A stretch of 64,000 nucleotides of DNA, from NCBI GenBank assembly GCA_964019695.1, contig OZ026531.1:11188593-11252592 (forward strand). Reading direction: 5' to 3'. How positions within the stretch are numbered: position 1 is the stretch's first letter; each line of letters opens with the position of its first letter. Shown here piece after piece: positions 1-11,909 of this stretch. A model generated the notes under the pieces. That model was not told where the DNA came from. It made no database searches and worked only from the letters and a program-made list of their open reading frames with translations. The DNA is from Loripinus fragilis. Taxonomy: Eukaryota; Mollusca; Bivalvia; Lucinida; Lucinidae. The translations under genes and the position numbers were made by a program.

Positions 1-78
1 CAATCAAGCCTATCCAACGAAAAGTTTGTTTCATTTAAGTGTAATTTATAGTTGCTTACGATGTAACTCATTATGCAA

Positions 79-142
79 TCAAGCATATCGACGTATTCCC
101 TCGTATTGTCTAAAAGGGAATACGTCGAAATGCCTGATTGGC
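79..142. repeat. hairpin
   Basis: CAATCAAGCATATCGACGTA and GTCGAAATGCCTGATTGG enclose ATTCCCTC/AAGGGAAT. Confidence 0.75.
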
Positions 143-716
143 TTAAAATTTCACTGTAATGCCGACCATACATTCATGGACGGAATGATTTAAGCCACAC
201 CCACATACGCGACATTGGGGCGGAGCAACGTCACAGCCATCCAATAACAGGTGAATATGGCGATAAATGGCCACAATCACAGATCACAAACCTACACACG
301 GCGCTTAGAGAAAGACACATTAAAAATTGACAAGGAAAGTCACACATATTAAAGCAATAATACACTGAGCAAAGCAAAAAGCTCTCTTGTAAAGACACAA
401 AAAAACTATGAACACCACTAAAATCGGAGCAACAACAAACAAAGCAGAATGCATTTTCTCGCAGACCAGAACGGGATTTCCGTTGTTTTTACCTATGTGA
501 GACAACTCTGTCTCGCATACCTGTACCAGCCTGTGGGAAGGGTAGAAAACGAACAGCCGCATGTTGGCAGCACGCTGGCCGCACGTCGATCCGTGATGCC
601 ATGGTAATGTTAAAATGACGTCATCATGTCGCATCTAAGCGTATTCAGGATTTTTGGAAGCCTTTTTTATGTTTTTCCAATATAAAATGAGGTATTTAGT
701 GGTGAACAAGAAAAAT

Positions 717-859
717 AATCCATTATTATAATGTGAGGATGGGATTGAAAAATCTGTCCCTCGTGATAACCATTTGTCATCACTCAGCAAGCCTGGTGAT
801 GCCAAGCTGTGGTCCTCGGTACAGATTTTTCTATCCCACCCTCACACTCATGATGGATT
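717..859 (-). mobile_element. palindromic MITE family C
   Basis: Hairpin with arms AATCCATNATNANAGTGNGGGTGGGA-like and AAAAATCTGTCCC. Related flank at 600-716 matches the flanks of the copies at 1890-2057 and 26447-26653. Confidence 0.78.
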
Positions 860-1071
860 CTTATGTGCTTATAGGTAGAATGATACACTTGAGATCCAAT
901 GGTCGCAAGTTTGAGACTCATTGGAGGCACTGTGCTGTGCGATACACTGTATAATCTGCTTAGTACTAGTTTAACCCTGAAAGACCACAAATTGTCCCAA
1001 CATGACTAAAAATTCGTTGACAGGGACATAAAGCATCAACACAGACAAATCAACAACAAAATGACAGCCTT

Positions 1072-1262
1072 GTCTTTCGTGTTTGTCATGTATTATTGTC
1101 TGTTTGTTGCAGCCTTGTGGTCACCTGCTGGGAAAGGGCTGACCTCTTTGCTCTCTTGTGTGTGATGATTTATTGTGTTTTTGTTACATTCCCAGGCGGT
1201 GTCCTGTGTGAGGCGTTGTGATTAATTGTATCGATTCCTGATCTTTGCCTTCTTGCTAACTT
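1072..1262 (+). mobile_element. family A tail fragment
   Basis: Contains GTGGTCACCTGCTGGGAAAG and ends TATCGATTCCTGATCTTTGCC. Confidence 0.8.
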
Positions 1263-1770
1263 TAGAACAGACAGCAGCTATAATTTTTTAGAATGAATAT
1301 ATATACTTGTCAAATAAAATCTTTAACATTCAAATATTTTTTCTTCTGCATCTGGGACTATCTAGATTACAAGGAATGGTTTGCAGAATAATAAGAATAA
1401 ACCAATCGTTTAAAAAATGAAACTTTCATGATGTTGTTTATGTTTATTTTGGATAAGAAAAACAAATCTGAGTAAACATTGGCTTCCATGGAAATGTAGG
1501 TCATCGCACATAGAAGAGTATTCATTTTCTTGACATAGTTAAGTGATACGCGGAATCCACATGGAATCTTTTAAATGAGTGTACGCAATGTATGAGAGAA
1601 TACATCAGCTTATCACATGACACTTATTTTAACGCCATTTTAAGACAAAATATTGAATACTTTAATAGATTGGCGAAAAACAGATTTTCTATCTATGTGT
1701 TTAACAAGCTCCAAACGTTTTCAACAATTAAAAGTCAGAGGCTAATAAAACTTATATCATGGTATATATA

Positions 1771-2057
1771 AATCCATCATGAGTGTGGGGTAGGAAAATC
1801 CACCCAAGGATCTCTACTTGCCGAGTAATGTCAAACGGTAATTCCGAGGGACAGATTTTTATGTTCCACCCTCACACAAAAATGGATGCTTTTTATTTTA
1901 ATAGTCCCTGAATATCCTGAGATGCAATGTCACAGAATATCACATGATGCGGTTACTTTGACTAAATATTGACGTCACTTGACGACCATGAGTGTGAGTT
2001 CCAACCAAGGAACGGTCCTCTCGTGACAGCCTGAGTAAGATAGCACGGGTAATATTA
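1771..2057 (+). mobile_element. MITE family C with flank
   Basis: Hairpin 1771-1890 (AATCCATCATGAGTGTGGGG ... CCACCCTCACAC), then a conserved flank with TTGACGTCACTTGACGACCA and AAGATAGCACGGGTAA. Confidence 0.78.
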
Positions 2058-2058
2058 T

Positions 2059-2232
2059 ACAGTTATTTCATGCCTGTTTGTAGTATAGTCAAAACTATTA
2101 CCCCGAGGTGCCGTGGACGACCTGATGCACTATTGCACGAGGCCGAAGGCCGAGTGCAATAGTGCATCAGGTTGTCCACGATACCGAGGGGTAATAGTTT
2201 GATTATACTACAAACAGGCATGAAATAACTGT
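2059..2232. mobile_element. long palindrome (family O)
   Basis: Nearly perfect 174-bp inverted repeat: ACAGTTATTTCATGCCTGTT ... its complement. The centre is GAGGCCGAAGGCC, rich in CpG. No coding capacity. Confidence 0.9.
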
Positions 2233-2904
2233 TTTATTACCCAACTCATTTGATGAAATACTTAGCAGCGTTCCTTGAATGGAGTTGCTGTAGACGATGC
2301 AATTTTGTTGCAAAACGAAAAATTTCACAAAATCTGCTCAGTTTTGGTCTCAAAATGTTCCGCTCGTTCTAACTAAGAAAACGAGTACCCACACTTTATG
2401 TTTCTGACCATAAACAACGGAGTTATTGGAGTTTAAAGTTGCCAAACCATGCCTAATTTTCACCATTGTTGCATAACGTCTCCTTTCATAAACGAACCGT
2501 ACGCGCATCGTCGTCATGCATGATAATAAGCGCCTGTGTCATTTTAACAGGGAAGCGGGAAACCTGGCCCGTGGTATAGTGCCAGTCTATAGTCATATTT
2601 ATTGACCGGTGGAATAGTTCACTGACTCATGAAATAGCAAAATATAGACAATTAATCCATATATAGACGGTTGGGTAATAAATTAAGATAGCCTGACCCA
2701 GCATAAAATCTTATTTATTCTTATCCGCTGTGCAGGAAAAAGGTTTCATAATACAGGGGCATTTCAATAGTAATGTCAAAGGCAATATCAAAACACAGAG
2801 CATAGTTCTTCCAACAAAACGACAACGAAGCAATATACTTTAGAAATAATTGCTTTATACATTCAAATCTTCATATACATATGAATTCCCTTGTGTGTGG
2901 AGAT

Positions 2905-3215
2905 TTTGCTTTATGGTGTCATTGTTTGCGTTCTTTGTGGTTCTATTGTTGTCCATTCATTGTTTAGTGTTGCTCACATTGTTTGTGGAGGCACTATGGT
3001 CCTTGGTTTGTATTTGTTTTATGCAGAACTTAGTGCCCTTCATAACTTTGCAATCATCTTGATGGAGAAGAGAGATCCAGCTGCGTTTCTTTAATTGTCT
3101 TCCTGGTGATTTGTGGACTCTTCCTCATAGGTTGGTATGCCGTGTGGTGTTTCTAGTCAAGAGCCCAAATTCCTGTGTCTCTCATATTTAGGGTTGGAGG
3201 TGACATTCGGGTCAA
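2905..3215 (+). mobile_element. family B fragment
   Basis: CTATTGTTGTCCATTCATTG, TTATGCAGAACTTAGTGCCC, TTTGCAATCATCTTGATGG, and a CTCTTCCTCAT block. Confidence 0.72.
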
Positions 3216-3249
3216 TACTTATTTACTTTTTTCCTAGTTAAGAAGTAAT

Positions 3250-3850
3250 CATATGACGCCGCATATGGGAGTAATATAACGCCGTGTATTAAAATCCATA
3301 AACCACTAGTGGATTACAAATTTTATTAACACAATGTAATGACCGCTGTAACAATGTCGCGTATATATGGCGAAATCTTGGTCTTTGCACCTCAAATACG
3401 CAATCCATAATAATGAGCCGTGACATGTGATTTCCAACAATGTGGCATTTTGACAAGTGTAGACTCAAACGAACCTGTGCAGCCTCCTGTTAAGCATAGA
3501 AACACCAAATGATGTTCAGTCAGTAGCTTAAAAGCCATAGAATACTCAAGCGACTAGCAAAGGCTCTGATCAGACTGCGCAAAAGCGCAGGCTGATCTGG
3601 GGCATACTACATTGTTGGAAACTTCATATCACGTATCAATTATGATAATTTGAATCTAACATTTGCATACGAGTGTTATTCAATCATTGGTTTTAGAATT
3701 TATAAAACGAGTTGGGGGAAAGAAATAAATGTGAGCTTTGTCTAGCATTTCATCGCTTTTTCGCAACGAGTCTCACATTTTATGTTTTTTCCACAACCCG
3801 TTTGATAAATTCAAAAAATACATGATCACTCATGTGTGATCATCTATTTA
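3250..3850 (+). mobile_element. repeat family D, interrupted by E1
   Basis: CATATGACGCCGCATATGGG, CCACTAGTGG, then E1 (3411-3645), then the hairpin half with TAAAACGAGTTGGGG, TCGCAACGAGTCTCACATTT and a GATCATCTATTTA end. Confidence 0.8.
3411..3645 (+). mobile_element. MITE family E
   Basis: Ends GATTTCCAACAAT / ATTGTTGGAAAC; core hairpin CTGATCAGACTGCGC. Nested in D. Confidence 0.82.
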
Positions 3851-5106
3851 GCGCATGATGAGAGTGTTATGGTTGCATTATTCGGTATTATTCATATATG
3901 TATACGAGTACGTAGCATGTCATCATAACTCCAGAATGCATTTATAAAATGCTATAAAATAAAACATTTCGACTGCTAATTGATGTATGACCTTTGTCGA
4001 AAAAGGACGTGAGTGCTCGAAATGAGTAAGCGTTTATACACTTGCAGAATTTTTAAACAAATAATCGAAGGAAAATTGGGGACTTTATTTACGATCATGA
4101 CTTAACAAATTAACGATTTGGTTCCAACTTATTATGTCTTTTTTTCAAATGCTTGCTCGACTTACGTCTTTACTTCGGAAAGATGTTGACAAATGGTTAA
4201 TTCTCAAAAACGGGATTTTTTAATCATGTCACTTCAGAAGCGGGAATATACCTATTGAGTATAAATTTTGCTTTATTTGTAGCGAATAATGTATTTAAAA
4301 AATTATCGCGCAAAATTGTTGGCTTGTTCAGCTTTGTATTAATGAAAAATATTCCTGACGTCACAACCCTTACTTTCGAGAAATGGTAGGGTAACTCAAC
4401 ACCTTATATTTTGTAGAGGGTACAATATATTTTCCTGTCATCGTCGCTTTAACCATCACAATATTGATTTATTTCTACCTTCTATATAAACTCTTGTTTG
4501 CCACTGTTTTCAAATGGAAGAAACTAGAACGTCAACTCATAGCTTAACTTTCACTTCCGCATGGGAAGATTTTAAGAGTTATCTTCCCTTTGTTCTAGTT
4601 TCAAAATTTATTTTGATATAATTATTAAGATCACAAAGAGTGCTTGGCAAAAATACCAACGCAGAACATGTTTCAACTTGTACTGCCAGATATACATTTT
4701 CAAGCTATGTGCGTTGTGACATGCGAATTTTAGTCGTAAAAATAAACGCATTGCCTTATTTTCTAAACGGTCAGTAACAACAAACTCGGTAATTACTTGT
4801 ATAATGACTACCAGTTGTTGGCCAACTAAATAGTACAAAATTAGCTTATTTCATGAAGTATTGTTAATGTTCCGTACACTTTCCGAAAGGTAATAAGTTA
4901 CCTTTCTATGAAATATTGCCCGTTCCAGTATGCAAACAGTACACGTATTCACAATAATGCATTTCATGTATGCACTACAATATCCTCATGGAATTTGTGT
5001 CCTAACTCAATGGAAGGATAGCAGTTTAAAATGATATCAAACATAATTGGGTAGGTTAAAAGGTTCAATGCTACGTACATGTACTTTCCTAATGTCCCTT
5101 GTATAG
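3851..5106. other. no recognisable feature apart from one hairpin
   Basis: AT-rich. Only short chance open frames and the weak hairpin at 4513. Confidence 0.5.
4513..4604. repeat. weak hairpin
   Basis: GAAACTAGAAC pairs with GTTCTAGTTTC; inner GGGAAGAT / ATCTTCCC. Confidence 0.6.
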
Positions 5107-6459
5107 GTGATCTTTCATGAGTTGTACTGGTTACCTAAACTCCATAAAAAACCCTATAAAGCAAGATTTATTGCAAATTCTAGTTCTTGTACGACAACAG
5201 AACTTTCTAAATTGTTAACCTCGTGTCTTACAGCTATTAAAAAACATGTTATCAAATATTGTGAAAAAGTATATGAGAGATCTGGTAAAAACCTATTTTG
5301 GTCCATTAAAAATTCAGGTGAAATTTTAGATAAACTTAAAGCTAGAGATTTCAATGCGACCAGTTTGTCTACTTATGATTTTTCTACTCTTTACACTACT
5401 TTACCTCATAATTTAATTAAAGATAAACTTATTGATCTTATTGAAAGAACCTTCCAGAGAGAAGGCTCTCCTTACCTTGCATGTAGTGACAGAAATGCAT
5501 TTTTTACTTCAGAAAAACCTAAAAAATATCATGCATGGTCGTGTCAAAATGTATGTGATGCGCTGACCTTTTTGTTGGACAACATTTTTATTCGATTTGG
5601 CACCAAGCTCTATAGACAAGTAGTTGGGATTCCTATGGGCACTAATTGTGCTCCCCTGGTTGCAGATTTATTCCTGTTTTGTTATGAAAGGGACTTTATG
5701 ATGTCTCTTTCTGATGATAAGCAGGCTGATGTTATTGATGCGTTTAACACTACTTCCAGATATTTGGACGATATTTTAAATATTAATAATGTTTATTTTG
5801 AAAATATGGTTAGTCAAATATACCCTTCAGAGCTCCAACTTAATAAAGCCAATGCCTCTGATACCGAAGCCGCATTTTTAGACTTGCATTTGTCAATTTC
5901 TAATGATATTGTTTCTACCAAAATTTATGATAAACGTGACGACTTTGATTTTGAAATTGTCAATTTCCCATTTTTAGATGGTGATGTTCCTCGTTCTACA
6001 TCCTATGGAGTCTTTACCTCTCAACTCATTCGTTTTGCTAGAGCATCCAGCTATGTTACTGACTTCAACACTCGCAATAAATTATTAACTCAGAAACTTC
6101 TTAAACAGGGCTATCGGTATCATAAACTTCGCAAAACATTTTCAAAATTTTATAGACGATACTATGATTTGATTTCTAAATTCCAAGTTGGACTTAAATC
6201 TCTCTTGCGCCAAGGACTTTCGGAACCTGATTTCTATGGTGACTTGGTGTATAAGTTGAAGAAGATTGTTGGCTCTAATAATTTTTCAGCGCAGTTCATT
6301 AAAATAATTTCCCATTATAAAAAGATTGGCTATAACATTAATGTATTGCAACAGACTGCATGCTTGGTAGTCAACCCAATCACGGTTGGCAATTTTGCTT
6401 TCCTCTTTTATTGCACGCTGGTGGGTCGGACTTCAGACTCTATGATGGTTCCGACTTAA
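5107..6459 (+). CDS. Penelope-like reverse transcriptase, 5'-truncated (family A master copy)
   Basis: An open frame of 450 codons starting at GTG right after an in-frame TAG at 5104, so no true start is visible and the N-terminus is missing. RT motifs: LPKLHKKPYKARFIANSS (residues 9-26), YDFSTLYT with the first catalytic Asp at 91, GIPMGTNCAP (174-183), and YLDD (219-222). FLDLHLSI (257-264) follows as in Penelope-like and telomerase-type RTs. Only a short tail follows the thumb region and I see no C-terminal GIY-YIG nuclease. That could mean the nuclease was N-terminal (the permuted Naiad-type arrangement) and lost by truncation, or that the element lacked it. No RNase H, integrase or APE domain is present. 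Its 3' tail follows at 6460-6990. Confidence 0.85.
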   Translation: MIFHELYWLPKLHKKPYKARFIANSSSCTTTELSKLLTSCLTAIKKHVIKYCEKVYERSGKNLFWSIKNSGEILDKLKARDFNATSLSTYDFSTLYTTLPHNLIKDKLIDLIERTFQREGSPYLACSDRNAFFTSEKPKKYHAWSCQNVCDALTFLLDNIFIRFGTKLYRQVVGIPMGTNCAPLVADLFLFCYERDFMMSLSDDKQADVIDAFNTTSRYLDDILNINNVYFENMVSQIYPSELQLNKANASDTEAAFLDLHLSISNDIVSTKIYDKRDDFDFEIVNFPFLDGDVPRSTSYGVFTSQLIRFARASSYVTDFNTRNKLLTQKLLKQGYRYHKLRKTFSKFYRRYYDLISKFQVGLKSLLRQGLSEPDFYGDLVYKLKKIVGSNNFSAQFIKIISHYKKIGYNINVLQQTACLVVNPITVGNFAFLFYCTLVGRTSDSMMVPT

Positions 6460-6990
6460 AGACTTATCTATTGATGAGATGGTAGGGGCCTGATGCTTTG
6501 GCTGTTTGTCGGGCCCACCGGGGTTTACCTGTTGGATTTCTTTTGCTCCGGTATTCAGTTTAATTTACTGTTGAGTCCTTATCCTTGCTTTATCTTCTTG
6601 TTATATCTTGATTTATATGTTTTAGGAGATGATGCATTGATAAGTTAGGGGTCTTTCATGCAAACCAAATATTTATGTGTCTTGATCCACATCTGAATTA
6701 AGGGTGAGGTTGGCGCCGTTAAACCGGTTTAAGCCCTCCAGTAAAATATTTTACTGACCGTTCCAAGGCGTACTTCTTTTGTGGATCTTTTATGTTTTTG
6801 TTCTGTCTTGTGTTTGCTATGTTTTGTGCACGTCTGTTTATATGTGCTTTGTGGTCACCTGCTGGGAAAGGGCTGACCTCTTGGCTCTCGTTTGTGGTGT
6901 CTTCTGTGAGTTTGTCACTTTCCCATTGGTATCCTGGGTCAGGTGTGGTACTTGATTGTATCGATTCCTGATCTTTGCAACCTTATTACT
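6460..6990 (+). mobile_element. 3' tail of Penelope-like element (family A)
   Basis: A ~530-bp non-coding tail after the RT stop, repeated after the RT remnants at 46370-46880 and, inverted, at 12317-12660 and 44996-45540. Landmarks: GCGCCGTTAAACCGG, ACCGTTCCAAGGCG, GTGGTCACCTGCTGGGAAAG, and the end TCGATTCCTGATCTTTGC. Many copies in the window are tail only, as expected from 5' truncation. Confidence 0.88.
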
Positions 6991-7352
6991 TTGCTATATC
7001 AATACAGATGACTCTCCTCACGAGACAGTTTGCTGACAACTGCGTAATCGGTTAAGCGCCTTTGTTTTCCACTACGTTAGCTTATTTTATAGTCTTGTTA
7101 ATCTCTATAGCTTTATAACTTCCCTTGACTGCTGTTGTGCGATGGTTCTTTGTTACTTCCCTTGATTACTTGAAGTTTCGTGCTTTATCATGTGTTTTTC
7201 TTTGCTTCGTTCTTTATTACTTTCCTCGACTGCGTTGGGTTTCGTGTTTTGACAGTTGCAATGATATGCATAAACATATATCAAAAAAGTCATTTTTGGT
7301 TTGACACGAACAGTCTGTCTTTATGACTTGCGCAGTAAATCTGCAAATCTTA

Positions 7353-7371
7353 CCCCCCCCCCCCCACCCCC
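7353..7371 (+). repeat. poly-C tract
   Basis: Thirteen C, one A, five C. Other C or G runs: 12297-12307, 21391-21403, 32498-32510, 33992-34005, 41574-41588, 47041-47051. Confidence 0.95.
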
Positions 7372-8212
7372 TATTTCGTTTATTGATTTTTACCTACAGC
7401 ATGGCTGACCTTTATTTCAACGGGAAGTAACTATTGGTTGAGTGGGAACTATCAATTCGTTTCTAGGAGATGTATACGCCATAAGAGAAAGAGAAGAGAA
7501 GACACATCTCTATTCAGATAAAAAAAAAGATATTCATATGTTCATGATTAATCTGAAACGCATAAAAGTATGCTTAATAACAATCTGATTTAAGTGGGAG
7601 ACCTGTTTCATGTTCATTTGAACTGATGGGAATTACCTTTTTTGCTGTTTCATATGAGTGAATTAAACAGGACTAACTTTGATATCAACAAGAGACGGGT
7701 CCTGGCAGAACCAACTAGACAAAATGGAGAATTAAAAAAGGTGATATCTGGATTTGGTTACAAAGTCATGCATTTTCGTGAGACTATCAAAACTTCTAAT
7801 TATCGCATCGAAATCTTCAAAAGGTAACCCCCAACATCTTGAAAGAAATTTTGTGCCTTTTTACGCAAATTTCAACATGTATTCACGTATATAAAGTTGC
7901 AATGAAAATAAGTTGACCCCTATGTGCTTTTTGTTGAACTCGCTATCACATATTTGGGCAAAATAAAATTATTGTCTCACTATCTTATTTACATATGGTG
8001 CAGTTATTTTTATTATAAGGTTTATTTACATCACATAACCTTGTTCTGAAAAATTGTGCTAAGAAAGAAGTGGTGCTTTACTTTTGACGATGTGTATATA
8101 ATGTATTTTACGAAACAGTGTTGCCTTGTCAAGTCTTAACCCTAAATTTTGATGTTCAAGTTGCTTCCCAAAAAGTAAATATCCAACTAAAATGGTTTGT
8201 ATTCTAATTTAT

Positions 8213-8571
8213 CAGGTACCTCACGTATTAACTGCATCGTTCGTTGCGCGTTGCCTGATATACGTTGGTCTATCTCACGGCATATGCCTTTATCATGTCA
8301 TGCTGACGTTGTACTTTTTAAATGTCGTTGCTTATGACACTGAATCAACAGTTACGTCATAATCGCTGGTCTGAAGAGTGAAACAATGGGTAAACTGATA
8401 AATAGAATACCAGGCACGTGTCTTTTGATATCGAGTTTACCAGGATCTGCTTTGAGAACGCATGTTTAATCGCTAGGCAAGCCTCGCGATGTCAACAAGT
8501 GTCCTCAAAGCCTTGCCTGGTAAACTTGATATCAAAAGATACTCACCTAATATTCTCTATATAACACTCTT
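8213..8571 (+). mobile_element. repeat family I
   Basis: TATCAGGTACCTCACG, GCGTTGCCTGATATACG, TTTGATATCGAGTTTACCAGG, AAGCCTTGCCTGGTAAACTT, ACTCACCTAATATTCTC. Confidence 0.82.
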
Positions 8572-8657
8572 CATTCATGTATTTGCAAGTTGTTACAAGA
8601 TGAGCACTTCGGTTTTCAAGAAAAAACATTCCATAAAGATTGAAAACATTTTGTTTC

Positions 8658-9005
8658 CAGACATGCTTTATTGTGTTTTGTCACTTTCCCGTGTGGTGTC
8701 CTGGGTCAGGTATGTTACTTGATTTTATCAATTTCTTGCCCCAAGGTTATAAAACTTGTTTCATGCTCAACTCAACTGAGCACGAAATTTCAACTGCTCA
8801 TGAAAGCTAAAATACCGACAAATAAAGAAGTTTATTGCTTTAGGGTCTCTCAGATGTTGCTTTTATCATGACAATAAACAATTGTTGGAATTTTAACATT
8901 TTTGAGAAAGGTCAATTTCGGGCTCAGCTGAGTTGAGTATGAAAAAAGTTTTATAACCTTGGGGCCTGATCTTAGCCCCCTTACTTACTTTAAACGCTTA
9001 AAAAA
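8658..9005 (+). mobile_element. family A tail split by MITE N1
   Basis: GTCACTTTCCC, GTCCTGGGTCAGG, then an interruption at 8741-8968, then CCTGATCTTAGCCCC and TTACTTACTT. Confidence 0.7.
8741..8968. mobile_element. MITE family N nested in family A
   Basis: Terminal inverted repeats CCCCAAGGTTATAAAACTT and complement; subterminal ATGCTCAACTCAACTGAGCA. Confidence 0.9.
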
Positions 9006-9007
9006 GT

Positions 9008-9625
9008 AAGTGAGTATGCTCAGGAAATACCACAATCACACACCGCAGACCAAACCAAGGCACCATGAGAAAGAGCCACATAACATTTACAGTAACAAGA
9101 CACACAAAAGACAATCAGAGCTAAGCAACCAGCTCTCTCTTCCTCATCAATATAATTGCAAAACGACAAAGGACGTCAACTAACACAGAACCCCCACAAA
9201 CAATGGGAGGTAAATAAAACAAAAAAGCAACAACAACAAAACAACCGCCTTAGAACAGATAGCAGTCTAAGCTACTGGGGGACATCAGGAAGAAATTGAA
9301 GTAAAACACTCAGCTCGCTCTTCCCCATCAAGATGATTGTAAAACTAGAAAGGGTACTAAGTACTGCATAACAAACAAGGACCAAACAAAATACACACAC
9401 AAACAATGGTAGCAACAGGTAACAACGGACCAATAACAGCAGGTTCGCCGCCTTAGAACGGACAGCAGCCTGACCCAATGGGATGCTAAAATGCATTCTA
9501 CTGGTACCAAATGTTCGCGCTAGATTATTTTGTTAGAAAACGAAAATTGTTTAGCTTGCATTGATGTTTACTAAACCTATGGATTGAACATGTATTATCA
9601 CAGAGAAACAATTAATCAAATTAGC
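9008..9625 (-). mobile_element. two overlapping family B copies
   Basis: 9008-9245 starts AGTATGCTCAGGAAATACCA and runs to CAACAAAACAACCGCC. A second piece, 9246-9625, repeats the CAGCTCGCTCTTCCCCATCA to CCGCCTTAGAACGGACAGC block. The first A-to-B junction touches the A tail end at ~9005. Confidence 0.78.
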
Positions 9626-10106
9626 ACACGATGATGAAACAAAAGAAAATGGTTCTCAACTCACAGACCGTCAGAGCTAAAGAAAACCACCAGTTAAGCC
9701 ATGCAAAGTACAGCCAAAGACAAACATCAGGCGCTGTCCCACTTATGTTTTGGGACCTGGACTTGTTCATAACAAATGACATAGGTTCATCTAAAATTAA
9801 TGATTTTAATCGAACGTTCTTGTATTAGCGCCTTTACTAATGAAAAACAATTTTGACTGCCCAGCTACTGAAACAAGGATGTCAATATCATAAACTTCAT
9901 TAAGCATTTTGTAAATTCTACTGAAAACACTCAGAGCTGATCATTTAATACAATGCTGGCTTGAAAACTCTTCTGCAACAAGGCATATCAGAGCCAGTAT
10001 TTTTATGTTAATTTTGTTTTTAAGTTCAAACGAAGCGTTGGAAAGTCTTCTTAACCTGACCAATTCAAACAACAACAAAAAACATAAAGAGTGAGATATA
10101 ACATGG

Positions 10107-10349
10107 ATAGCCACGGCATGAGATTTCTAACATTTTGACAATTTGATAAGTGTAGACTCGGACGATTCTCTGCAGCCTCCTTTTAAGCTTAGAAACTCCA
10201 AATGGTGTTCAGTCAGTAGCTTAACAATCATAACATACTCAAGCAACTAGAAAAAGCTCTGATCAGACTATGTGCATGCGCAGGCTGATCTGAGGCTTTG
10301 TTGTTCGTACATACCACATTGTTGGAAATCTCATGCACTGGCTCAATAT
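10107..10349 (+). mobile_element. MITE family E
   Basis: AGCCACGGCATGAGATTTC ... TTGGAAATCTCATGCACTGG, core CTGATCAGACTATGTGC. Confidence 0.85.
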
Positions 10350-10387
10350 TATTTGACAGCCTGCAAGGCCAGTCATAAAAGTAAAAA

Positions 10388-10697
10388 AGAAGTCAACGAT
10401 CAGAAATATATAAAATGATATACTACACCTGACTTGAGACACCATATGGGAAAGTGGCAAAATACAACGAAACATCATACACAAGAGAGTCAAGAGGTCA
10501 GCAGCCCTTTCCAAGCATATAATCACAAAGTAAGCTATAAGGGACCGATCAGGAATGGACATAATCAAGAAGCACACCTGACCCATGGCATTATATGGGA
10601 AACTGACAAGAAAACATCACACACAAGAGAGTCAAAAGTCAGCACTTTCCAATCAGGTGACCACAAGACTGCAAGGAACAGACAAGACAGTAAACCA
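10388..10697 (-). mobile_element. two family A tails in tandem
   Basis: Two successive inverted copies (10388-10540 and 10541-10697), each with ACACCTGAC, GGGAAA-TGACA, CACAAGAGAGTCAA and a variant of GGTGACCACAAG. Confidence 0.75.
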
Positions 10698-10794
10698 ACT
10701 CCCCGTTTAAAGCTATAATACCCTCTTTCATTGCATGACGTGGGTCAAGCATCATACTCAATGACGACCCAGACATAACACTTTCATTTGTTAG

Positions 10795-10990
10795 TTGGTG
10801 TCTAACTAAAGTAAGAAAGAGGACATAGATACAATCAAGCACCACACCCGGCCGAGGATACAAATGGGAAAGTGACAACGCCACAATTAGACATCACAAA
10901 CGAGAGCTAAGATGTCAGCCCTTTCCCAGCAGGTGACCACAAGACATCAACAGATGGACGTGCATGAAAGCATAACAAAACAAGACAGAT
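10795..10990 (-). mobile_element. family A tail fragment
   Basis: ATACAATCAAGCACCACACC through CCCAGCAGGTGACCACAAG. A third inverted tail just past the pair at 10388-10697. Confidence 0.8.
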
Positions 10991-11732
10991 ATTACACAAA
11001 CTAGAATTGTTTTTTACGAAAAAACACATGTCTCCGCCCTTTTGATGTCAAAAGCATGAGTCATTAAATACAATTTCAAACAGAAACATTAATTACAATT
11101 TCTAACGGAAATTCTAGTAATTTAATGCAGACAATCAGCTCGTATCAGCTCGTATCTATTAATGATATATGTCATTGTTATATGACTGGAGAGAATCCTG
11201 TCTCCTGATTGGCCCAATTTGTCTTCATAAATCTCTATGTCTACCTGCAAACTGGTCTGAACTGGCCCAGAAGGTGATATAGGATGAAAACCAGCTCGAA
11301 CTAGTTTCCAGAAGTTAATATTTTTGACACTTCTGCAATATCACCCTCTAAAGAGCTAAAAATAGCATGATGAGTATAAAACTAGCATGTGCTGCATGAA
11401 ATTGACATGATTTGCTGTTTCACATCCCAACAGGTAAACTAAAGACTTTCATGAATTTTAACAACTGTTTTGTTTTGTTTTGTTTGTTCATTTATCTTTG
11501 TTTGAATAAACAAAATGTAAAAAAAAGTTTAATGACTAAATTTTACATTCCACATTCAGAGAATTAATATACATTTCAAATTGCAAAATACTACATTAAA
11601 ATATTTTAATAACAGTTGATAAAACTTGTTAGAAAGTCCCTAGGTTGAAGGTTGAACATGACTTCAACAACAAAAGTGAAAGTAGAAAATTTTCATTCTA
11701 AGTTGAAAAGTCATTTAACAAAACAGTTATTG

Positions 11733-11873
11733 ACTTCAATTTCGGTAGATATAAGGATTTATCTACCCTTAAAAGTGATATTCACCTCGGCCTAGCGGCC
11801 TCGGTGAATTATCACTTTTTCGGGTTGATAAATCCTTATGTCTACCTCATTGAAGTCAATAATTGTATAATGT
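11733..11873. mobile_element. long palindrome (family O-like)
   Basis: Arms ATTGACTTCAAT and ATAAGGATTTATC, centre CCTCGGCCTAGCGGCCTCGG. Same design as 2059-2232. Confidence 0.85.
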
Positions 11874-11909
11874 AGTTAACTATTGCACAATCATAACCTG
11901 GTATAAAAT

